Assembly: GCA_003116975.1 (NCBI GenBank)
Contig: BGKB01000036.1
Span: 1 to 64,000 of the forward strand
Direction: 5' to 3'
From: Aurantiochytrium sp. KH105
Lineage: Eukaryota; Sar; Bigyra; Thraustochytrida; Thraustochytriidae
DNA: 64,000 nucleotides
Position 1 is the stretch's first letter. Each line of letters starts with the position of its first letter. The notes beneath the pieces are model-generated. The model was not told the DNA's origin, ran no database searches, and saw only the letters and a list, made by a program, of their open reading frames with translations. The position numbers and the translations under genes were made by a program. Positions 12,301 through 20,031 of the stretch are shown piece by piece.

Positions 12301-13204
12301 NNNNNNNNNNNNNNNNNNNNNNNNNNNNNNNNNNNNNNNNNNNNNNNNNNNNNNNNNNNNNNNNNNNNNNNNNNNNNCGTCAGGCGAGGAGCAGCACGTG
12401 TTGAAGGGGCACTCAGGTCCGGTCAGGAGCGTGGCGATACAGGGCGACACCATCGTCAGTGGGTCCTCGGGCAACACGGTCCGCATCTGGAACGCTACGT
12501 CGGGCGAGGAGCAGCACGTGTTGAAGGGGCACTCTGGTTCGGTCTTGAGCGTGGTGATACAGGGCGACACCATCGTCAGTGGGTCCTCGGGCAACACGGT
12601 CCGCATCTGGAACGCTACGTCGGGCGAGGAGCAGCACGTGTTGAAGGGGCACTCGGGTTCGGTCTTGAGCGTGGCGATACAGGGCGACACCATCGTCAGT
12701 GGGTCCTCGGGCAACACGGTCCGCATCTGGGACGCTACGTCGGGCGAAGAGCAGCACGAGTTGAAGGGGCACTCAGGTCCGGTCAGGAGCGTGGCGATAC
12801 AGGGCGACACCATCGTCAGTGGGTCCGTTGACAATACGGTGCGCATCTGGGACGCTACGTCGGGCGAGGAGCAGCACGTGTTGAAGGGGCATTCTCTTCC
12901 GGTCAGGAGCGTGGCGATACAAGGCGACACGATCGTATCACAGTCATGGGATGCGACTCGTTGCTGGTGCGCTCGAACGGGCGAGGCATTCGACGCGGAT
13001 ACGGCAGTGGCATCGACTACACCTGGAACAAAGACGTTGGTGAACGTTGAGAACGGAACGCATGTGAAGCTTAGCGGAGGTATAGGCTTCACTACGGATC
13101 ACGCAATCTCTGACACAGCTTGCCAGGGAGGTATTTACGTTATTGGCGACAAGAGCGGGATGGTACACATCTTGCATGTCCAAGGAATTAAACCTGAGAC
13201 CTAA
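9321..13204 (+). CDS. TIR-NACHT-WD40 protein (NLR/STAND class), one frame break and one assembly gap
   Basis: The likely ATG at 9321 opens about 70 codons containing an alpha/beta segment (VLVVYDPADEAAAKHL). The frame is then lost near 9525 and continues one frame over through SEAEKKAEAANVAAML. Numbering from the ATG at 9565, a TIR domain spans about residues 83-225: FDVFISHEWG, VWLDEREVTGG, SRGIEGSKVFLV, and CLKEF with Glu162 at the place of the NADase glutamate. A NACHT ATPase follows, with Walker A GDGGVGKS at 289-296 and Walker B LDALDE near 425, then a helical region. From 11974 come near-identical 40-residue WD repeats, broken by 97 Ns. A short C-terminal region contains a degenerate WD-like unit (GDKSGMVHIL). 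The architecture matches signal-transducing NTPases used in innate immunity or heterokaryon incompatibility; the role here is inferred. The break may be a sequencing error, since the rest is intact. Confidence 0.85.
11974..12994 (+). repeat. Tandem array of near-identical 120-bp WD40 repeats
   Basis: Units start at CA[CT]GTGTTGAAGGGGCAC positions 11974, 12094 and 12214, then after the gap at 12395, 12515, 12635, 12755 and 12875. The spacing is exactly 120 bp (40 codons). Most bases are invariant between units. Differences cluster at unit residues 8, 9 and 11 (after KGHS) and 25-27 (after VSGS). The last unit diverges after VAIQGDTIVS. At least eight units are visible, one of them cut by the gap. 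Confidence 0.95.
12281..12377. other. Assembly gap (97 Ns) inside the WD array
   Basis: The run of N falls between GACACCATCGTCAGTG and CGTCAGGCGAGG. From the 120-bp period the missing length should be 36 bp plus a multiple of 120. The value 97 does not fit this, nor does it keep frame, so it is a size estimate rather than a measured gap. The true repeat number is unknown. Confidence 0.95.
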
Positions 13205-13880
13205 TCGTGTGGCTTTGCGCTACCGTGTGCCATGCCTGCGTGGGCGACCGACGTTAACTGCTTGTAATCACTTACTGCGACGCAGTAGGAGTATCTCACT
13301 TATAAACTTTTGCTTTTTTTGTTTGCTTCTTTTCTCTTGTTGCACGCGCCGCAACAAAAAAATCATGTTTTATAAAGCTGTGATAGATCGAAGGTCGATA
13401 ATTCCACGAAGCTTTGTCTGTCCTTGGGAGGCGGGAGACGGCACAAATCTCCTCCGATGGCACGACTACAATTGCGAGGAGAGCGCACCTCAAGCACTCT
13501 TTTGCTGATGACTTCCGACACTTACCTAGCCATGACAACGGTTACAGCTCAATTCTCCATCTACCGACCTTTTCGAGTGTTCATCGTCAAGCGTACTTCG
13601 TCATCAAATCGGTGTTCCCTCTTTTTCTTCAAGAATTGGGCCGCAAAGAAGTTTTGGCTGGCATGAAAGAGCAGCGCAAGAATTTCCGACTCAAAATAAA
13701 AATCTGGATACGACTCGCGGAGGCTCATTGGGATCGTTTTGCTCTGAGCGCCTCGAATTCTCGACTGAACTTGCCCCATCTAGCCACGGCCAGCCTCAAG
13801 ATCCGTCCCTGCCGTTCATCGCATCAATTGCTGGAAAAAGTGTACTTGGCTGATCAAACCCGTAAGCGTGATATGGCTCA
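13205..13880. other. 3' flank of the NLR-like gene, no recognisable gene
   Basis: The stretch is AT-richer than its surroundings, with T-rich tracts at about 13305-13340 that may belong to the NLR-like transcript's 3' end. A 156-codon open frame on the plus strand (13414-13884) has no recognisable motif and is probably fortuitous, although it could include eroded upstream parts of the membrane-protein relic that follows. Confidence 0.4.
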
Positions 13881-15429
13881 ATGACACATTGGCACTGGTC
13901 TGAACAGTATCCCGAAGTCGACATCGAGGCCGGCGCACGTCTGCTACACACCTATTGCAAGAACTACTTCGCCTTGGCGCTACTGATTTGTCTTGAATAT
14001 GCCAAAAAAGGCAGAGCAACATTGCAGGCGACAACAGGCTTGACCTCTGCGAGTTTTCCGACGACGATGAGGACTTGCGATACGTGCAAAGGCATCGAAG
14101 CTAGAGCTGCGAGTAAGTTGGGATGGCCAACTGGATGCGGTACTATTGACAAAGCAAATATAAGATTGGGCGGGACTTTTGCTATAATGAGCAAAAGTGC
14201 TGCAGGCTACGACAAAGGTCAAATATCTTTGGTTTAAAAATGGGCTGGCGGCGAAGTTTCACTTCAACGCCAATTTTGGAGCACTTCTCAATACTTTCTC
14301 TCTAGGCTGCGCTGTGCACGACAATCATTACGTGACAGTCATCGTGGTCACGCTCTGGCCATTGCTGCTTGCGCTCGTGCTTTCTGGGTGCCGTCACGCT
14401 GGGCCGATTGATGACAATTGACGCTGCCGTCAATCTCGCCCTCAGCGTCTTCACGGAAATTATTGTGCTCGTTTATCCTGGTGTTTCGGCAACCATTCTG
14501 TCCGTCTTCGTGTACGACTCCAATACGCATTACGAGCAGGACGCAGCCGGCAATTCTGACCCGTCGCTGTACCGTATCCTTCAACAGGACTCTACAATCG
14601 ATTTCGACGATGACCTAAGCAAGGCGATACGTATTTACGCGGACGTCATGATCTGTGTATATAAATACGCGGGCGTCAGGATCTTTGTGTACCCAATTGG
14701 AGTGGTGGTGCTCTTGGTAGCCGGTACATCTCTTCAACGTGCCTCCAAGGGCTCACGGCCACTCGAGCAGGGTGTGCGCGAAATACTTGTCGTGGCAGCA
14801 CACGTCGTGCAGCACAGGTACAAGCCAGGTCATGCCAACATCGAGCTGATGCGGCGCCTGCTGTTAACCTCGGAATTCCTACTCATACTTTTGGCGAGTT
14901 TTACATTATTTCATTGCGTCCAGCGTTCTCTTTCTTTGCATTCTCTTTTACGCCAAGCCGTATGCACGTGAGGACAATGATTGGTTTGAGATTGTCTCAC
15001 AGGCGCTGCTAGTCGTCCTGGCGCTTCGCGTAACCTCGCTGACAAAAGTGAGCATTGCATGACACAGCTTCTGTGGTGGTCTGGGTCTGCTCGATGGAGC
15101 TCGTCGTCTTTGTCGGTTTGTCGTTTGAGAGTGGGTACCGTGGTGCTTCTGTGAGCGTGTCGGAGTTGGAGCAGTCATCTTCTTTCGCTAAAGACGCCAA
15201 GGTTTCATTCCGATGCCCCAAATCCAAAAAGCTACCTTCCTGGGACCTCGAGCTGAGCGAGGAAGGTTTTATCCCATTTCCGCCGCCTAACAGTCCCACT
15301 GCACAGCAGCAGCTTGCACTCTCAACGCTCATAGCTTCATCTGGGAGCAACAACAACAAAGAAGAAGAAGAATCTGAGAACACCGTTGACGATGCCTCAC
15401 ACGTCGATAACGATGTTCTCTCGCTCTAG
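13881..15429 (+). pseudogene. Frame-broken multi-span membrane protein gene (stramenopile Cys-rich surface-protein C-terminal type)
   Basis: Coding-like segments in successive frames read as one membrane protein. First comes a segment with hydrophobic spans near 14290-14390 (VTVIVVTLWPLLLALVL). Next, at about 14410-14760, come VYPGVSATILSVFVYDS, a D-STIDF motif and VYPIGVVVLLVAG. Then LLLTSEFLLILLASFTLF continues in another frame with LCILFYAKPYAREDNDWFE near 14920-14990. Finally, a frame beginning about 15055 has a hydrophobic span and an acidic tail ending at 15429. The order YP-VS...D-SI...YPIG...KPY resembles the C-terminal membrane domain of large cysteine-rich surface proteins in oomycetes and thraustochytrids; this comes from memory of the family, not a search. 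At least three frame changes and no splice signals at them suggest a pseudogene. Heavy sequencing error is the alternative. A 30-bp tandem duplication lies at about 14636-14695. Confidence 0.5.
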
Positions 15430-15556
15430 AACCAACCCCTTAGCAAGATGTGATGTCGCGATCATCACCGTCAGCGCTTTCCAAAAAGTTACGGAGGACT
15501 TTTCACCCATCCACGGGTTTAAAAATAAGCAAATTTACTTCATAGAATGTGCCCAG

Positions 15557-17920
15557 TCATGCTTTCCGCGCGAGCGCTTCGTATTGCGCAGCAAGCGCCT
15601 CATCCGTCTCACTGCCTGCCAACGATTTGCGAAGACGTGCAGCTTGTTGCACACCGTCAGAGCGTGCGGATGACATTCGATCGAGGGTAGGCGCAAAGAT
15701 GGCCGCAAGGCTTGTTGCGCCTTCGTGTGCCCCTTGCCATGAATCTGATGTCTGTTCGTCCTGTGCAGCCAGCGCGAATGCGCGGCGTTGTCGCAGCGCC
15801 AGAGCAATGCATTCAAGCGCTGCAGATGCTACACCTGGCCGTGTGCGCGAATTCGAGGCCACACCGTCGAGAATATCCATGAGAGCCTCGAGATCATCCC
15901 CTTGTCTCAGCAAACCCTGGACGCGAGGCAGGGCGCGCTCAACGCCCATACGACCATTCTCCAAGAGAGCCGCGACGATGAGAAAGGCTTGTATACGTGC
16001 AGCCAAACGCTGAGCATCTACAACGCTCTGGATTGTGTCCCCGTGGGAGAAAACATGCCAAAGTGATACTCTTTGTGACGAAAGCCAGGCGGATCGTGCG
16101 CGATAGTGGAGTAAAGGAGATACGGGGACGAGACGCTGGGCGAGAACGTGCAGCACGTAAAATTGCGCAAGGTGCAGTTCGTCCCTTGATGCAGCACGAA
16201 CAGGAAACAAAAGAGCGTCTTGAAGAGCCTGGGTCTCTGCAGCCTCGCGTGTTCGCCAGAAAGAGGCCTCGTCGTCCAAAGGTAGCTGCTGCAGGATCTC
16301 GTCCATGGGTCGTCCTGCAAACACAGGCGCCTCCAGCTTGTCTGCAATTCCATGAACCACAAGAACGTTCGCGTGGGGCAGAGCGATTTCTTGAACGAAA
16401 ATGCCGGCACCAATGTGCAAATTGCGCCGTAACGCGGTTCGCTGTAAACCAACCACAAGACTCCCAGGTCCCACATGCCAACGACCGCAAAGTCGGGAAT
16501 CGAGAACTAGACTGCCCGTGTCCACGGTGCCGGTGCCTACGAGCAAGCTATTGAACACCCTTGCCCCAGCCTCTACCCGAACATGCGCTTCATCGTGTAC
16601 GGATCCGGAACGGGAGCTCACACGTTGACGCGTTGTGCTCTGGGGAAGTGCTGCGGACTCGTACGCTTCGCTGGTTGTCGACGCGGCCGAGTCCACACGA
16701 ACTTGGCGTGTCGCTGCCATGCCAGCGACTGCTTCGACAGCTTTGACGCTCTCGGCGACTTGTTTGCACCCATAGACCTGGAGGGCGTCAAGAAGGTCGG
16801 GGGGCGTGACTGTGTGCAATTGCAGGAGATCTTCTGGCGTGAGAGGCCAAAAAGCTACAGTCTCGGCTGCTTCGTCGTCTGCAACAACGACCTGAAACTT
16901 GCGTTTCCCATGGAGCTCCGAAAACACCGTCTGCCGCGCATCTGCCGACAGGCGATCAGAGCTGGACGAGGCGAACCCGTCGGCCGTGCAATTGCTCGTG
17001 AGGGCTTCAAAGACGTCCTGCACGACGTCAAGTTCGCTTTCGATGCCATGATCTTCCGCGAGACCGGCAATTTGCTCGCAGAGCTCGAAATTCATATAAT
17101 ACAAGAGGCAGGCACCATTGCCGGCATCTCTCGGTCCTTGCTCTGGTGTAATGAGACACTCGACTGATTTGTCGATTGGGTCATAGGCCGCACGAAATCG
17201 TCGTTGCGCTTCCTGTGGACGCAGTGCATTTGATACAATCACAAAGGCATCTGGCGAGGTTGGTGTCTTGACGTTAAGTTTGCTCAGAATGAGGCCATCG
17301 CACGGGCACAGCCAGAGGCCCGGACGAGCTTGCATGCTTCCGATGACGTCGACGAGAAGCTGCGCAACCGTGACAATATCCTCGCAGTCGGCGTGAGCGC
17401 TTTCGGAACCGTTCTTGTCGGCCTCTGCACGCATCAACGGTAGCGCGCTCATTGCTGAGGACCACGGCCTCGAGGCCTCCACGGACAGGACCAGGACGCG
17501 TTTCATTCGCGCGCTGCCGCGATCTGCGTTCGTTTGTCGAAGCCACCTTGTCGCAGCACGCAGGCCTCCGTTAAAGGCATGTCCTTGAGTCGTGCTTGTG
17601 CCACGCGCAGCCACCTCAAGGTGGCACGTGTATCGTCGGCGGGCCAGTTCTTGAAGACATGCCGTTGCAAGGGTTGCGGCAGGTTGATGATCATTGTTTT
17701 GCTCTTCGTGGTGCTTCTGGTCCTCGTTTTGCACGTCTCCCAGGTGCTGTTGAGCGCTATGCTCCTCCACGATAAAGATGGCGTCCCACGCGCTCAGCGT
17801 GCGCTCCGAGGCCCACGTCGCGCGCTTCGCCGACCCGTGCCCGCTCGAGGAGCTCGACCTCACCGCCTCCGAGGCCGAGCCCGTGCTATCCGCAGCTTCG
17901 CGCGAATCTGTCGCGCCCAT
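15557..17920 (-). CDS. Fucokinase/fucose-1-phosphate guanylyltransferase-type protein lacking the GHMP kinase domain
   Basis: The 787-residue product aligns by eye with the N-terminal part of animal fucokinase (FCSK) and plant FKP. Shared landmarks are AWDAIFI near 44-50, GGLRAATRWL near 118-127, PGLWLCPCDGL near 200-210, a left-handed beta-helix-like stretch (SLLVGTGTV, SLVLDSRL, HVGPGSLVVGL), and the helical domain that precedes the kinase in FCSK. The protein stops there, with no GHMP-kinase glycine motif, and none is encoded just downstream on this strand. In FKP the N-terminal half makes GDP-fucose from fucose-1-phosphate, so this protein may do only that step of the fucose salvage pathway. 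Residues 1-40 are Ser/Ala-rich, and the true start could be slightly later. It is a single exon, convergent with the membrane relic. Confidence 0.65.
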   Translation of the reverse strand: MGATDSREAADSTGSASEAVRSSSSSGHGSAKRATWASERTLSAWDAIFIVEEHSAQQHLGDVQNEDQKHHEEQNNDHQPAATLATACLQELARRRYTCHLEVAARGTSTTQGHAFNGGLRAATRWLRQTNADRGSARMKRVLVLSVEASRPWSSAMSALPLMRAEADKNGSESAHADCEDIVTVAQLLVDVIGSMQARPGLWLCPCDGLILSKLNVKTPTSPDAFVIVSNALRPQEAQRRFRAAYDPIDKSVECLITPEQGPRDAGNGACLLYYMNFELCEQIAGLAEDHGIESELDVVQDVFEALTSNCTADGFASSSSDRLSADARQTVFSELHGKRKFQVVVADDEAAETVAFWPLTPEDLLQLHTVTPPDLLDALQVYGCKQVAESVKAVEAVAGMAATRQVRVDSAASTTSEAYESAALPQSTTRQRVSSRSGSVHDEAHVRVEAGARVFNSLLVGTGTVDTGSLVLDSRLCGRWHVGPGSLVVGLQRTALRRNLHIGAGIFVQEIALPHANVLVVHGIADKLEAPVFAGRPMDEILQQLPLDDEASFWRTREAAETQALQDALLFPVRAASRDELHLAQFYVLHVLAQRLVPVSPLLHYRARSAWLSSQRVSLWHVFSHGDTIQSVVDAQRLAARIQAFLIVAALLENGRMGVERALPRVQGLLRQGDDLEALMDILDGVASNSRTRPGVASAALECIALALRQRRAFALAAQDEQTSDSWQGAHEGATSLAAIFAPTLDRMSSARSDGVQQAARLRKSLAGSETDEALAAQYEALARKA

Positions 17921-20031
17921 GCTGCCACGCGTTCGGCGCTCCGCGGGTGCCGCGAGCCTCGCGGCCTCGGCGCCTCGGCGGCGGCGGCCCCGCGACCTCG
18001 CGCTGCTCGCACGGCGAACCTCGACGAGATCCTAGGCCTGCCTAGGCCTTGTGATGGAAAAGGTTTGCTCGCTTGCTTGCCTCGATCATCGTCATTGGCA
18101 CTGGTGCATGCACGCGACCACAGGATCTTATTACAGCGAACGGTTTTACTTCGCTTGTTGAAAGTACACTTGGTGAAAAGCTCGTTGTTGTATCGTCAAG
18201 CGCCTCTACTGAAGTGCAGAGCAGTGCAGTGCAGCGCAAAGCCAAGCAAACCGATTGTTGAGACACTGTCGGAAATTGGAGCGAGGATCCTACCTTGCTT
18301 GAGGGATGGAGTTGGAATTGGAGATCGCGTCTGACGAGATGTCTCGGCAATCTTCAAGAGCGATGCTGACAAGGGCAGCACGCCAATCCTTTCCTGTTCC
18401 TTTGAAGTTGTTGGCTGAGAGCAGAGCGTTGTATTTCTCAATTATGCACCCTGTTGGTCTCATTTCTGAACTTGTCCAGCTTCATTTTCCCAAGCACTCC
18501 ATCACAGGCAGAGAAAGAACCTGGATGTCTCATGGTGTGTGAAAAGACGCAATAGTTGCGCTTGATCTTCGCAAAAAGAGACTTTCGCTTATGCTCTGAC
18601 CTACGAGACCTCGAAGAGTTTCCTGTGAAGCGAGGCGAAATACACGCTGCACCAGACGCATTCTGCATGCATCCGGCCCTTCCTTCTTGACCACAATCCA
18701 ATCAACGACGCGCATGGCATGAAGTCCACATTCCGTGGTTTCCAAGATCAATCAATGCGGTGGTCGGCCTCCCGGCGCCTCCTCTGCCGCGCGCACCTCG
18801 TCGCCCAAGTCGCTTCCGGACGCCTCCCTCGATGCGATCGTTTGACCGACCTCTCCCCCTCCACATTCCCATGCAGCCGGCCGGCTTCCGCGCCGCCGGC
18901 CTCGCCCGCCTTTGCTCCCGGACCGGCGCAGAGCACCGTCCGCCGCGCGGGCGCCTCGGGCCGCGCCGCGCGGGCGCCTCGGGCCGCGCCGCGCGGGGTC
19001 CCGCCGCGCATCCTGCGATCGATTCCTGGCCGCACATCCCGCGCAGCCTCGCCTGCTGAGCACCGCGTGCGCGATATCAACAACCTCCTCAGGCTCGCTT
19101 GCTTGCTGCCTGTGCTGGCCGCAGCCGCTGGCTCCAACAGGTGATCTCCGACCACCCCGACGGGAATTGCCGCTCCGGCGCCTTTCTGGCTGCCGCAGCT
19201 GCTGCTGCTCGTCCGGCCGGCTTCGAGGATCCCTGCGTCTAGCGCCGGCAGACGCCGACGATGGCGACGTGATCAGCAAGGTCCTTCGAGGAGACTTCCT
19301 TCCTTGGCGGCGATTGGGTTGGTTGTGATGATGACAGCGAGCTCGAGCTCGAGCTCGAGCTCGCTCACGCTGCTTTACCACCTTCACGCAGCAGCAGTCC
19401 TATAATCCAGGCCGAGCAGGCGGGTCAGACTCTCTGCCCGCCCCCGTCGGTGCCCTGTGCTCTGGGTTTGCGTCACTGCTTGAGGGGGGTGCGAGGCGAC
19501 TGTCGGCCTGCACCGCGGCGGGGGTTTCCCCGGCGGCACGCGCGTGCGAGCATACCTCCAACCCGCGCGCTCGATCAGGCAGGACCGCAAGCCCGCCCGC
19601 GCGCAGCGAGCGCCCTCCGCCCGAGCCTGCGAGAGCAGGCCTCCGCCCCGCCCCGGCGCAACGAGCTCGTAGCGACGGCCGCCACCGCGAGGGACGCGGC
19701 GAAGGAGAAAGTAAACGAGAAAGAAAAACTAACAGAGACCGCACGCGCGGCACGCGCACAAGCAAGCTTGTGCGCACACGAGGCGCGCGCCGCTTTCGTG
19801 CGTGCGTGCGTGCGTGCCCAGTCTGCTTGCGGAAGACAAAGCCGCCTCCTTCCCTCGCTCGCTCGCTTGAGCGGGATAGCTGAAGACCCGCGCCCCACCA
19901 AGGCGCAGGCAGGCAGCCAGACCTCGAACGAGCCCACGCGCGCGTACGGTCGCCCGCGCAGGCACGTCTGCACAAGCGCGCGTCGGCACTTGCGCACACG
20001 TACGAGGGAGACCGAACGCTAGACTGGCGCC
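17921..20031. other. Divergent intergenic region (promoters of the fucose gene and myosin)
   Basis: No protein or RNA gene was recognised. Open frames here are low-complexity Arg/Ala/Pro translations of very GC-rich DNA (about 18780-20030). A (GAGCTC)n run lies at about 19341-19371, and GCGTGCGTGCGTGCGTGC at about 19799-19816. The two flanking genes are transcribed away from each other, so both promoters should lie here. Confidence 0.5.

Noticed and set aside
11497-13092. Long open frames antisense and in a second sense frame through the WD array
   Set aside because: They arise from the 120-bp repeat being free of stops in several frames; the frame with GHS...SVAIQGD...RIWNATSGEE is the WD40 one.
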